NCBI GenBank assembly: GCA_964475165.1
Contig: CAYYVN010000004.1
Location: forward strand, 62,001-126,000
Source: CAYUHK01 sp964475165
GTDB taxonomy: Bacteria > Verrucomicrobiota > Kiritimatiellia > JAAZAB01
Reading direction: 5' to 3'
Length of the DNA: 64,000 bases
Each line of letters opens with the position of its first letter. Positions within the stretch are counted from its first letter, which is position 1. The translations under genes and the position numbers were made by a program. Shown piece by piece: positions 1 through 8,051 of the stretch. The notes beneath the pieces are model-generated. The model was not told the DNA's origin and did no database searches. It worked only from the letters and a program-made list of their open reading frames with translations.

Positions 1-1
1 T

Positions 2-793
2 GCTCCGCAGGATGGTCGGTCGTTGAACTCTTATTTTCCGATGCCCTTCGCCAAGCGTGGCCGCGTCGAGATCCTCAATGAGAGCCCAACGGATATCGGT
101 ATCTACTATTATATTGATTATGAAATTCACGCCGCCTGGGATGTGGAACAGGGCTATTTTCATGCGCACTGGCAGCGCGAAAATTTGACGGAAGGGGATG
201 GCAGCCTGGAGGGCGTCAACCTGGATGGCCAAGGTAATTATCTTATTTTGGATGCGCAGGGGCAGGGGCATTATGTGGGATGCATGCTGGGCGTAGATAG
301 CCGTTCGCCCTTCTGGTATGGCGAGGGCGATGACATGATCTTCATCGATGGCGAGCCCTTTCCGCCCTCCCTGCATGGCACGGGGACCGAAGATTATTTC
401 TGCACGGCCTGGTGCCCACGCGAGGAATATAACGCACCTTATTTCGGGGCGATTATGGTGAGCAATACGGAGGCAGGCCGGCAGCCCTGGGAGAAGAGTG
501 CTTGGGGCACCAATAGTTGGTTGGGCAAGTATTCCATGTATCGTTTCCATATTGAGGATCCGATTGTCTTCCATAAATCCATTCGCGTTTCGATCGAACA
601 TGGTCATGCCAATGGTTTGGCCAATGATTATACCTCGGTGGCTTATTGGTATCAAAGCGAGCCGCACCGGGCCTTCGCGGCCCTGCCGGTGCCGGCTGAG
701 CGTCAGCCTTTGCGTTGCGTTAGTTTTAATCAGATCCATGAATGGAAGAAAGCTTACGATCAGCTTCAGCAGAAAAAGCAGGAACGCTCATAA
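2..793 (+). CDS. GH172-type (DUF2961) glycoside hydrolase family protein, 3' part
   Basis: The reading frame is open from the first bases of the window (codons before the TTG at 23 read APQDGRS), so the gene begins outside and about 263 residues are visible. The stretch FPMPFAKRGRVEI, the block GEGDDMIFIDGEPFP and LHGTGTEDYF are hallmark motifs of the DUF2961 family, now classed as glycoside hydrolase family 172. Characterised GH172 members act on fructofuranosyl or D-arabinofuranosyl linkages; the substrate here cannot be told. The acidic residues of GEGDD and GTEDY lie in the family's conserved core. Whether an N-terminal signal peptide exists is unknown because the start is missing. Confident in the family, not in the specificity. 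Confidence 0.85.
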   Translation, partial: APQDGRSLNSYFPMPFAKRGRVEILNESPTDIGIYYYIDYEIHAAWDVEQGYFHAHWQRENLTEGDGSLEGVNLDGQGNYLILDAQGQGHYVGCMLGVDSRSPFWYGEGDDMIFIDGEPFPPSLHGTGTEDYFCTAWCPREEYNAPYFGAIMVSNTEAGRQPWEKSAWGTNSWLGKYSMYRFHIEDPIVFHKSIRVSIEHGHANGLANDYTSVAYWYQSEPHRAFAALPVPAERQPLRCVSFNQIHEWKKAYDQLQQKKQERS

Positions 794-898
794 GTAGCCG
801 GGGTCGCTTGATCATGGTGCGCCGCTGCGGCCGTTGACCAGCAGGCTGGCCCCGGCCTGTCGCTGGCGCCAGTTTCCATTAAAAAAAGCAAAGCGAGA
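794..898. other. Intergenic region, no gene seen
   Basis: Spacer between the GH172-type gene and the gapA promoter. It contains an imperfect GC-rich inverted repeat (AGGCTGG facing CCGGCCT near 842-857, very short loop) that might fold, but no T-run follows it directly, so a Rho-independent terminator is not supported. Confidence 0.4.
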
Positions 899-926
899 TT
901 GACGCCGCCCAGGCATATGCTATAGT
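899..926 (+). promoter_or_regulatory. Sigma70-like promoter of the gapA operon
   Basis: TTGACG at 899-904 and TATAGT at 921-926 are separated by 16 bp, about 100 bp upstream of the gapA start. Both hexamers are one or two bases from consensus, and the position in the only long gap before the glycolytic genes fits an operon promoter. Inferred from sequence only. Confidence 0.6.
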
Positions 927-945
927 GAGGCTTCTTTTTTCTTAA

Positions 946-961
946 TGCCCCTGCAGGGGCA
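946..961. repeat. 16-bp perfect palindrome in the gapA leader
   Basis: TGCCCCTGCAGGGGCA is a perfect palindrome about 20 bp downstream of the predicted -10 box and 63 bp before gapA. It may be a DNA operator for a dimeric repressor or a leader hairpin. There is no T-run after it, so a terminator is unlikely. Confidence 0.45.
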
Positions 962-1024
962 GGCTACGCATCAAGGATGAATGAGGAAAGTTGTATTATA
1001 ATTAACCAACGAGGAGTAACTGAA

Positions 1025-2065
1025 ATGGCAACACGTATCGGCATTAACGGGTTCGGACGCATTGGACGCTTGGTTTATCGGGCGGCCTATGAAATGAAGA
1101 TGCTCGATCGTTTGGAGATCGTAGCCGTCAATGATTTAACCGACACCAAAACGCTGGCTCACCTGCTTAAATATGATTCAACGTTCGGGCGTTTCCCGGG
1201 GCGCGTGGAACATGATGAGCAGCACATCATCGTTGACGGTCAGAAAATTCGCGTGCTCTCGATCAAGGAAGGTCCCGGCAAACTGCCCTGGAAGGATTTG
1301 GGCGTGCAAGTGGTTTTGGAGAGCACCGGCAAGTTCACCGATTGCACCGCGAACAGCAAGGAAGCTGATCGGCCCAGTCTGCACATTACTGCTTCCGGTG
1401 CTCAAAAGGTGCTGATCAGCGCACCGGCCAAGGGCAACGATGTGACTCTGGTTATGGGCGTTAATGATCAAGTCTATGACCCTCAGAAGCACCATGTGAT
1501 TTCCAATGCTTCCTGCACAACCAATTGCCTGGCGCCCATGGTCAAGGTTTTGAACGACGCTTTTGGTATTGAAAAAGGGTTGATGACCACCATTCATTCC
1601 TACACCAATGACCAGCGTATTTTGGACTTCCCCCACCGGGATTTGCGCCGGGCGCGTTCGGCGGCGGTTTCCATCATCCCCACCACCACCGGTGCGGCTA
1701 AGGCCATCGCGGAGGTCATTCCGGAGCTGAAAGGTAAACTGCATGGCTATGCTTTGCGTGTGCCCACTCCCAATGGCTCGGTGACCGATCTCAGCGTCAT
1801 CCTCAAAAAAGCCGTCACCGTGGAGCAGATCAATGCGGCTTTCCAGCAGGCCGCTTCCGGTCCGCTCAAAGGGATCTTGGCCTATTGCACGGATGATATC
1901 GTTTTGGCTGATATCGTTGGCGATGGCCACAGCTGTATTTTCGACAGTAAACTCACCATGGTCCTTGGCGATAACTTGGTTAAAACCGTCGGTTGGTATG
2001 ATAACGAGTGGGGTTATTCCTGCCGCTGCGTTGATCTGCTGGCCCGCTTAGGCGCTTCCTTGTAA
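1025..2065 (+). CDS. gapA: Glyceraldehyde-3-phosphate dehydrogenase, type I
   Basis: Catalyses NAD(P)-dependent oxidative phosphorylation of glyceraldehyde 3-phosphate in glycolysis, reversibly in gluconeogenesis. The 346-aa product opens with the Rossmann fingerprint RIGINGFGRIGR. It carries the active-site block SNASCTTNCLAP with the nucleophilic Cys, the following HSYTNDQ with the catalytic His partner region, and the C-terminal WYDNEWGYS signature. The ATG at 1025 is preceded by GAGGAG at the right spacing; an in-frame ATG at 977 would add 16 residues not seen in the family and is rejected. First gene of a gapA-pgk-tpiA-secG operon. Length and motifs are typical. Confidence 0.97.
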   Translation: MATRIGINGFGRIGRLVYRAAYEMKMLDRLEIVAVNDLTDTKTLAHLLKYDSTFGRFPGRVEHDEQHIIVDGQKIRVLSIKEGPGKLPWKDLGVQVVLESTGKFTDCTANSKEADRPSLHITASGAQKVLISAPAKGNDVTLVMGVNDQVYDPQKHHVISNASCTTNCLAPMVKVLNDAFGIEKGLMTTIHSYTNDQRILDFPHRDLRRARSAAVSIIPTTTGAAKAIAEVIPELKGKLHGYALRVPTPNGSVTDLSVILKKAVTVEQINAAFQQAASGPLKGILAYCTDDIVLADIVGDGHSCIFDSKLTMVLGDNLVKTVGWYDNEWGYSCRCVDLLARLGASL

Positions 2066-2105
2066 GCGCTGCGGCTGCGAGGAGCGCGGCACCAGAAGGG
2101 TGATC

Positions 2106-3356
2106 ATGAATAAAAAAACGATCCGCGATGTTGAACTGCGCGGCCGGCGCGTGCTGATGCGCGTGGATTTCAATGTGCCCCTGGCTGATGGTCAAGTCGC
2201 CGATGATACTCGCATTCGGGCTGCGCTGCCGACCATTGGTTATATCTTGGAGCAGGGCGCCGCCTTGGTGTTGATGAGTCATTTGGGGCGCCCCAAAGGC
2301 CGGCCGGAGAGGGAGTTCAGTTTACGGCCGGCCGCCGAGCGTTTGCAAGCGCTCTTGAAGCGTCCGGTGCAATTCGTCTCGGATTGTGTGGGCCCAGAAG
2401 TCTCGCAGCGTGTTCAGGCGTTGCAAGAGGGCGAGGTGTTGCTGTTGGAAAATCTGCGTTTCCATCCGGAGGAGGAGGGTAAGCTTAAATTGCCCGCGAC
2501 GGCCACGCCCGCAGATAAAAAAGACGCCCAGGATGCCATGCGGCAGAAACAGGAAGCTTTTGCCAGGGAACTGGCCGCTCTGGGAGATCTTTATGTTAAC
2601 GATGCCTTTGGCACGGCGCATCGAGCGCATGCTTCCACGGCCATTGTTTGTAAGTTTTTTAAGGAAAATGTGGCCGGGTTTCTGATGGAAAAAGAGATCG
2701 ATTATTTAAGCCGGGCTTTGGCCGCGCCGCAACGTCCTTTCGTGGCCATTTTGGGCGGAGCCAAGGTCAGCGATAAAGTTAAGGTGATCACTAGTTTGCT
2801 GGAGAAAGTGAACACATTGCTCATTGGTGGAGCCATGGCCTATACTTTTTATCGGGCCCAGGATCTGCCGACCGGTAAATCGTTGGTGGAGGAAGATAAA
2901 ATCGATTTAGCCAGAGAGATTCTGGCTGAGGCGCAAAGGCGTAAGGTTAAGCTGCTCTTGCCGGTAGATAATGTGATCGCGGATGATTTCAGCGCCAGCG
3001 CACAAACCAAAATAGTTGGCCAGCCTATCGAGCCGGGCTGGATGGCCTTGGATATCGGGCCGCAAACCCGCGCGCTTTTTGGTGCGGAAATCGCCCGCGC
3101 TAAAACGGTCGTTTGGAATGGACCCATGGGCTGCTTTGAAATGGAGCCCTTCGCCCAAGGCACCTTGGCGGTGGCCCAAGCCATAGCTGATACAGCTTGC
3201 CTGAGCATCATTGGCGGCGGCGATAGCGTCAGCGCCGTTAACAAAAGCGGATTAGCCGATAAAATGACACACATCAGCACTGGTGGCGGTGCCAGCTTGG
3301 AGTTTTTAGAAGGCAAGGAATTGCCCGGTATAGCCGCCCTCACCAATAAACCTTGA
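2106..3356 (+). CDS. pgk: Phosphoglycerate kinase
   Basis: Transfers phosphate from 1,3-bisphosphoglycerate to ADP in glycolysis. Family motifs are the N-terminal RVLMRVDFNVPL, LMSHLGRPKG, the middle GDLYVNDAFGTAHRAH, AILGGAKVSDK, and the C-terminal nucleotide-binding GGGDSVSA and STGGGASLEFLEG. The 416-aa length is at the upper end for bacteria because of a roughly 20-residue Lys/Ala/Gln-rich insertion before the AFARELAALGDLYVND segment. ATG 2106 lies 6 nt after AGAAGG; GTG 2100 is a less likely alternative. Follows gapA by 40 bp and precedes tpiA by 18 bp, consistent with one transcript. Confidence 0.97.
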   Translation: MNKKTIRDVELRGRRVLMRVDFNVPLADGQVADDTRIRAALPTIGYILEQGAALVLMSHLGRPKGRPEREFSLRPAAERLQALLKRPVQFVSDCVGPEVSQRVQALQEGEVLLLENLRFHPEEEGKLKLPATATPADKKDAQDAMRQKQEAFARELAALGDLYVNDAFGTAHRAHASTAIVCKFFKENVAGFLMEKEIDYLSRALAAPQRPFVAILGGAKVSDKVKVITSLLEKVNTLLIGGAMAYTFYRAQDLPTGKSLVEEDKIDLAREILAEAQRRKVKLLLPVDNVIADDFSASAQTKIVGQPIEPGWMALDIGPQTRALFGAEIARAKTVVWNGPMGCFEMEPFAQGTLAVAQAIADTACLSIIGGGDSVSAVNKSGLADKMTHISTGGGASLEFLEGKELPGIAALTNKP

Positions 3357-3374
3357 AGGAGCCCTTTGAAATCT

Positions 3375-4133
3375 ATGCGTAAACCGATTGTCGCCGGTAA
3401 CTGGAAAATGCATAAGACGCTGCAAGAAGCCCTGCAGCTGGTGCAGGAAATTCAGCAGGGGATCAGTGTGTGCCCCCAGGTGGAAGTTGTGGTTTGCCCG
3501 CCCTTCACCGCCTTGGCCGGGGTGGGCGCGGCCATTGCCGGCACGCCCCTCAAGCTCGGCGCCCAGAACATGCATTGGGAAAAAAGCGGGGCTTTCACCG
3601 GTGAAATTGCGCCCGCCATGTTACAGGAATTAAACTGCCATTATGTGATCATCGGGCACAGTGAACGGCGCAGCCTGTTCGGCGAGACCGATGCCCTGGT
3701 CAACCGTAAACTCCAGACGGCCCTGGCCCATAATTTGCGCCCGATTGTCTGCGTGGGTGAAACACTGGCCGAGCGCGAAGCCGGCCAGACCGAAACAGTG
3801 ATCGCCACCCAGGTGCAGCAGGGATTGAAGGGGCTCACCCGCGAAGCCTTGGCCTCGCTCGTGATAGCCTATGAGCCGGTCTGGGCCATTGGCACCGGCC
3901 TGACGGCCACTCCGTATCAGGCTCAGGCGGTCCATCACTTTATTAGAGAACTCTTGCAAAAGATGGCCGATGCTCCAACCGCCGCCGGCATACGCCTGCA
4001 ATATGGCGGCAGCGTCAAGCCGGCCAATGCGCAGGAATTATTTGCTCAACCGGATATTGATGGCGGATTGATCGGCGGCGCCGCTTTGGATGCCGCTGCA
4101 TTTATAGCTATTGTGAAGGCGGCGCTATGCTGA
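3375..4133 (+). CDS. tpiA: Triose-phosphate isomerase
   Basis: Interconverts dihydroxyacetone phosphate and glyceraldehyde 3-phosphate. A TIM-barrel protein of 252 aa with the substrate Lys in AGNWKMHK, the electrophilic His in IIGHSERR, the catalytic Glu in AYEPVWAIGTG and the phosphate-binding loops YGGSVKP and GLIGGAALD. The ATG at 3375 matches the usual family N-terminus (MRKPIVAGNWKM). A TTG at 3366, closer to the AAGGAG at 3356-3361, would add three residues and cannot be excluded. The 3' end overlaps secG by 7 bp, implying translational coupling. Confidence 0.96.
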   Translation: MRKPIVAGNWKMHKTLQEALQLVQEIQQGISVCPQVEVVVCPPFTALAGVGAAIAGTPLKLGAQNMHWEKSGAFTGEIAPAMLQELNCHYVIIGHSERRSLFGETDALVNRKLQTALAHNLRPIVCVGETLAEREAGQTETVIATQVQQGLKGLTREALASLVIAYEPVWAIGTGLTATPYQAQAVHHFIRELLQKMADAPTAAGIRLQYGGSVKPANAQELFAQPDIDGGLIGGAALDAAAFIAIVKAALC

Positions 4134-4504
4134 TTTTTAAGGCCTTGTTAATTGTGGTGGTGGTGGTCTGCAGCTGCTTGTTGATTGCCGTGATTCTGTT
4201 GCAGAAATCCAAGGGAGAAGGCTTAGGCCTCGCTTTCGGCTCGCAGATGGGTGAATCGCTCTTCGGTGCCCGAGCCAGCAATGTGCTGGTCAAAATTACC
4301 ATCTGGCTGGGAGTTGCTTTTATGGTCGCCACGATTTTACTGGCGATGATCTATGCGCGCGGGCATAAGCGGGCGTTCATCGAACACCGCGCCAGTGGCC
4401 AGCAGTCCGGGCCACTCTCCATCCCGGCATCCCCAATGCCGGTCGTTCCGGACGCGCCGCCACCGGCGCCGCCGCTAGACCTGCCCTCAGCTCCTCTTCC
4501 GTAA
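4127..4504 (+). CDS. secG: Preprotein translocase subunit SecG
   Basis: Small accessory subunit of the SecYEG channel. The 125-aa product has the two-helix SecG layout: an N-terminal membrane segment rich in Val/Ile, the loop motif LLQKSKGEGLGLAFG, then a second membrane segment ending near residue 84. It ends in a Pro/Ala-rich tail of about 35 residues, longer than in compact homologues and likely cytoplasmic or disordered. Overlap with tpiA and the common tpiA-secG order in bacteria support the call. Last gene of the glycolytic operon. Confidence 0.9.
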   Translation: MLIFKALLIVVVVVCSCLLIAVILLQKSKGEGLGLAFGSQMGESLFGARASNVLVKITIWLGVAFMVATILLAMIYARGHKRAFIEHRASGQQSGPLSIPASPMPVVPDAPPPAPPLDLPSAPLP

Positions 4505-4714
4505 CTTTGCGCGTGTGGCCCCGCCAGGAGCTGCGCCATATTTTGTGCTAAGCCCTTGGCGCAAATGGAAGGCCCCAGCGATATTTCTTATCCAGGCTTC
4601 CGCTGCCTAGACTCGCCTTGGCGCGCTGGCCCGGAGGTTAGAGAGGCGCCCAAGCCTTCTGCTGAGGGGCGTCCGCTTCAGGCGCCGGGCGGCTGGGTTG
4701 CCGCATATGGCGGA
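4505..4714. other. Convergent intergenic region
   Basis: Lies between the end of secG (+) and the end of the M42 peptidase gene (-). Distant inverted repeats are visible (TTTGCGC near 4506 with GCGCAAA near 4559; GCGCCA near 4533 with TGGCGC near 4557), but there is no compact hairpin with a T-tract. A terminator is expected here but not clearly identifiable. Confidence 0.3.
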
Positions 4715-5776
4715 CTATTGCGGTACGAAGCTTTCGTCGCCCTTGAGGGCGCGGATGGTTTCGGCCAGCAGCGTGACCGTTGCCTCGAGATCTTTCAGGG
4801 AAACCACTTCTACCGGGGTATGCATGTAGCGATTGGGAATGCTCACCAGCGCCGCCGCACATCCGCCGCGCGTGAGTTGGATGGGATTGGCATCGGTGCC
4901 GGTGGCGCGTGGCTCAGCCTGCATCTGGTAGCTGATCCGCTGCTTTTTGGCCGTGCTCACTAAGAGTTTGCCCAGGACGGGATTGATGTTAGCGCCCACA
5001 TGGAGGATCGGCCCTTTGCCCAAGGCGATTTCCCCAACTTTTTTGGGGTCGACGCCCGGGCAATCGGAAGCAAAACCCACATCCACGGCTATGCCAGCCT
5101 GGGGGTGAATATGATAGGCACTGGTGATCGCGCCGCGCAAGCCCACTTCTTCCTGGACGGTGGAGACGGCGTACAGCGCCACATTCAGCTTACGGCCTTT
5201 GAGGGCTCGCAAGACTTCCGTGATCACCCAAGCGCCGATGCGGTCATCAAAGGCCCGCGAGGAAATCAATCCGTTGCGCATTTCAATAAAATCCGGATGA
5301 ATGACAACCGGGTCACCAATGGCCACGACTTTCAGAGCATCCTTTTTGTTCTTGGCGCCGATATCAATCCAAAGATCGGTGATTTGAGTCCCCTTGCCGC
5401 GCTCGGCGGCATCCATCAGGTGAATGGGTTTACGGCCGATCACTCCACGTACTATCCCTCGGCGCGCCAGGATGCAAATGCGCTGCCCCACGGCCACTAC
5501 GGGATCCATACCGCCGATGGTAGCGAAATAGATGAAGCCGTTATTGTCGATATGGGTGATCATCAGGCCGATTTCATCGACATGCCCGGCCAGCATAACT
5601 TTGAGGCGCGCCTTGGCATTGAGGACACCAATCACATTCCCATGGACATCGGTGGTTATTTTATCGGCGAAGGGGCGCATGCGGGTGCGAATGATTTTCT
5701 GGGCCGGCACCTCAAAACCAGAGGGCGATGGCTGACGCATCAATTCTTTCAGAAAAGATAGGGATTCTTTTTGCAT
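4715..5776 (-). CDS. M42 family metallopeptidase (glutamyl aminopeptidase / FrvX-like)
   Basis: Dinuclear-metal aminopeptidase of the M42 family, cytoplasmic, usually trimming peptide N-termini. The 353-aa product begins with LMRQPSPSGFE, typical of the family. It shows the metal ligand blocks GHVDEIGLMI (His and Asp), SSRAFDDRIG (bridging Asp), TVQEEVGLRGA (catalytic Glu pair), VDVGFASD and the C-terminal NRYMHTPVEV (His). The start at 5776 is chosen because homology begins right there. An upstream ATG at 5812 would add 12 residues and has only AAGG one base away. Transcribed alone, divergent from the EF-G-like gene. The peptide substrate is not predictable. Confidence 0.9.
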   Translation of the reverse strand: MQKESLSFLKELMRQPSPSGFEVPAQKIIRTRMRPFADKITTDVHGNVIGVLNAKARLKVMLAGHVDEIGLMITHIDNNGFIYFATIGGMDPVVAVGQRICILARRGIVRGVIGRKPIHLMDAAERGKGTQITDLWIDIGAKNKKDALKVVAIGDPVVIHPDFIEMRNGLISSRAFDDRIGAWVITEVLRALKGRKLNVALYAVSTVQEEVGLRGAITSAYHIHPQAGIAVDVGFASDCPGVDPKKVGEIALGKGPILHVGANINPVLGKLLVSTAKKQRISYQMQAEPRATGTDANPIQLTRGGCAAALVSIPNRYMHTPVEVVSLKDLEATVTLLAETIRALKGDESFVPQ

Positions 5777-5850
5777 GCTAAAGCTCAATTCCGGCCCGGC
5801 GATCAGGCCCATACCTTATTTGTTAATGCGCGCATGGGTTGTTTCAAATG

Positions 5851-5879
5851 ACTATGGCGCAAACGGCGAGGGCTGTCAA
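5851..5879 (-). promoter_or_regulatory. Sigma70-like promoter of the M42 peptidase gene
   Basis: Read on the minus strand: consensus TTGACA at 5879-5874, 17 bp spacer, CATAGT at 5856-5851, about 75 bp before the chosen start codon. Perfect -35 and optimal spacing make this one of the better promoters in the window. Confidence 0.65.
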
Positions 5880-5890
5880 GCCCGGCTTGC

Positions 5891-5910
5891 CTGGCCGGCC
5901 GGCCGGCCAG
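5891..5910. repeat. 20-bp perfect GGCC palindrome between divergent promoters
   Basis: CTGGCCGGCCGGCCGGCCAG is a perfect palindrome. It sits 12 bp upstream of the minus-strand -35 box and 17 bp upstream of the plus-strand -35 box, so it could act on both genes as an operator. It could equally form a cruciform or be low-complexity sequence. Confidence 0.5.
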
Positions 5911-5926
5911 CCCCGCGCTTAAAAAC

Positions 5927-5955
5927 TTGCATCGCCTGTGCTTTTGCAGTAATAA
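5927..5955 (+). promoter_or_regulatory. Candidate promoter of the EF-G-like gene
   Basis: TTGCAT at 5927-5932 and TAATAA at 5950-5955 with a 17 bp spacer, about 60 bp upstream of the ATG at 6015. Spacing is ideal; both hexamers deviate by two bases. Confidence 0.5.
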
Positions 5956-6014
5956 TGACCGCTGGCAGGTGAAAATCTTAGGCCGTACAATCACGGTGTT
6001 CCAGGGAGGTGGGT

Positions 6015-8006
6015 ATGGATGAAGTGAGAAATTTTGTTGTGTTGGGACATACCGGCAGCGGCAAGACGACGCTTTGCGATGCCTTCTTGTTCAAGCTGGG
6101 CCTCAATGATCGCTTGGGATCGGTGAGCGCCGGCACCAGTATGAGCGATTATACGGAAGAAGAAATCAACCGCAAAATCACCATTTACGCTAAAACATTC
6201 AGCGGCTCCTTTAAGGCTTCCGGGGGACAGACAACCCGGATGGTATTCACTGATACGCCCGGCTACGATGATTTTTTTGGACAGGTCCTGGGAGCCACCC
6301 GGGTGGCTGATGCCGCCCTGCTCGCAGTGGATGCGGTCAGCGGCATTCAGGTGGGGACGGCGCGCATGTGGAAGCGCTGTACCACTCTGGAGTTGCCGCG
6401 AGGGATCGTGATCACCGGCTTGGATCGCGATAATGCTGATTTCTCCAAAGCCCTGGCCGAAATTCAAAAACTGTGGGGCGCTAAATGCGTTCCCGTCGTG
6501 GTGCCAGTGGATGGGAAATTTGTTGATGTTTTGAGCTCTACTGATGAAAGCCTGCAGGCTTTCAAGAATAATCTCTTGGAGCGCGCCGCTGAATCGGATG
6601 ATAACCTGTTGGAGAAATTTCTGGGCGGTGAATCCTTATCTGCCGCAGAGCTCAACCAAGGCTTGCGCGCGGCAGTATGCAGTGGCAATCTCGTGCCGGT
6701 CTTTACAGTTATGGCTCTCAAGGATGGTGGTGTGTTGGAAACGCTTGAGGGGATCAGTCGCTTTTTTCCCAGTCCCGCCGATTTAACACTAACGGATGCC
6801 GAGGGGCAGGCCATCAATCCGGCGCCGGATGCGCCCTGTATCGGATTTATCTGGCGGATAGTCACTGATCCTTATGCCGGCAAACTGGCCTTTATGCGCA
6901 TTTATGGCGGCACTTTGCGCGCGGATAGCGAACTGCTTAATCTGAGTAAGGGACACAAGGAGCGTATCGGCACTTTCTTCAGCGGGGGCGGCAAAAAACC
7001 GGTTCCGGTCAGCGAGGCGCACGCTGGCGATATCGTGGCCTTAGCCAAATTGAAAGTGACCCAGTTAAATGATGTGCTCTGTGCCCCGGGACACAAGGCC
7101 GCTTTCGCGCCGATCGTCTTCCCGGAACCAGTGGTCTTTTTTGCGGTAGCGGCCAAAGATCGCGGGGATGAGGATAAAATCGGTCTGGCCCTGGCGCGTG
7201 TGGCCGAGGATGATCCCACCTTGAAGGTGGAGCGGCGCACGGATACCAATGAGCTGGTGATCGCCGGTATGGGCGATACCCATCTGGATGTGGCCAATGA
7301 ACTCATGAAGAAACGCAGCAATATCAGCGTGGAACTCAAGGTCCCGAAAGTTTCCTATAAGGAGACCGTTACCGGCCTGGGCGAGGGACATTATCGGCAT
7401 AAAAAACAATCAGGCGGTCGGGGACAATATGGTGAAGTGTACGTTAAAGTGGCACCCAAAAAGGCGGAGGAAGACTGGTTCGAAGATGCCGTTGTGGGAG
7501 GAGTGATCCCGCGGAATTTCATTCCCGCCTGCCAGAAGGGTTTCGTGGAAGCCATGACTCGCGGCACGCTGGCCGGCTATCCGGTGGTGGATGTTAAGGT
7601 AACAGTTTATGATGGTTCTTATCACGATGTGGATTCTTCGGAAATCGCCTTTAAGATTGCTGGCGCGCGGGCTTTTAAGGATGCCATGAGCAAAGCCAAA
7701 CCGGTCTTGCTGGAGCCGATCATGGAAGCCAAGGTGACCATCCCCGAACAATATATGGGCGATATCAACGGCGATTTGAATCATAAACGTGGTCGCATTC
7801 TGGGCGTGGATGTTGAGGATGGCATGCAGGTTATTACGGCCGAGGTGCCGCAAGCCGAAATGTTCCGCTATTCTTCCGAGCTGCGCAGTATTACCGGCGG
7901 TCGCGGTTCCTTTGAAATTAAGTTTTTACGGTATGATATTGTGCCCAGCGCCATTGCCCAAAAAATTATAGCCAGTGCCGAAAAAATCAAGGAAGAGGAA
8001 AGCTAG
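6015..8006 (+). CDS. EF-G-like translational GTPase (EF-G-2 type)
   Basis: A 663-aa paralogue of elongation factor G, distinct from the fusA product encoded at 25154. It has P-loop GHTGSGKTT near the N-terminus, DTPGYDDFFG as the G3 region, and the EF-G domain IV/V blocks GGRGQYGEVYVKV, GSYHDVDSSEIAFKIA, LLEPIMEAKV and MGDINGDLNHKRGRILG. The G4 motif reads TGLD instead of NKxD, and the switch I region has RKITI instead of RGITI, as in the poorly understood EF-G-2 subfamily (Thermus EF-G-2 is the known relative). GGGAGGT before ATG 6015 sets the start. Probably ribosome-associated; a translocation role is not assured. Stands alone between two unrelated genes. Confidence 0.88.
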   Translation: MDEVRNFVVLGHTGSGKTTLCDAFLFKLGLNDRLGSVSAGTSMSDYTEEEINRKITIYAKTFSGSFKASGGQTTRMVFTDTPGYDDFFGQVLGATRVADAALLAVDAVSGIQVGTARMWKRCTTLELPRGIVITGLDRDNADFSKALAEIQKLWGAKCVPVVVPVDGKFVDVLSSTDESLQAFKNNLLERAAESDDNLLEKFLGGESLSAAELNQGLRAAVCSGNLVPVFTVMALKDGGVLETLEGISRFFPSPADLTLTDAEGQAINPAPDAPCIGFIWRIVTDPYAGKLAFMRIYGGTLRADSELLNLSKGHKERIGTFFSGGGKKPVPVSEAHAGDIVALAKLKVTQLNDVLCAPGHKAAFAPIVFPEPVVFFAVAAKDRGDEDKIGLALARVAEDDPTLKVERRTDTNELVIAGMGDTHLDVANELMKKRSNISVELKVPKVSYKETVTGLGEGHYRHKKQSGGRGQYGEVYVKVAPKKAEEDWFEDAVVGGVIPRNFIPACQKGFVEAMTRGTLAGYPVVDVKVTVYDGSYHDVDSSEIAFKIAGARAFKDAMSKAKPVLLEPIMEAKVTIPEQYMGDINGDLNHKRGRILGVDVEDGMQVITAEVPQAEMFRYSSELRSITGGRGSFEIKFLRYDIVPSAIAQKIIASAEKIKEEES

Positions 8007-8051
8007 AGCTGCTGGCAGGGGAGGGCTCGGATCGCCGCTTGGGCTAAAGGC

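Noticed and set aside
1178..1930. 250-codon open frame antisense to gapA
   Set aside because: Mirrors the codon bias of gapA, has no Shine-Dalgarno or known motif, and gapA is certain.
4556..4963. 135-codon plus-strand frame near the M42 gene
   Set aside because: Runs through the convergent gap into the antisense of the M42 peptidase; no Shine-Dalgarno and no family match.
5000..5761. 253-codon plus-strand frame
   Set aside because: Antisense shadow of the M42 peptidase, whose metal-ligand motifs are clear.
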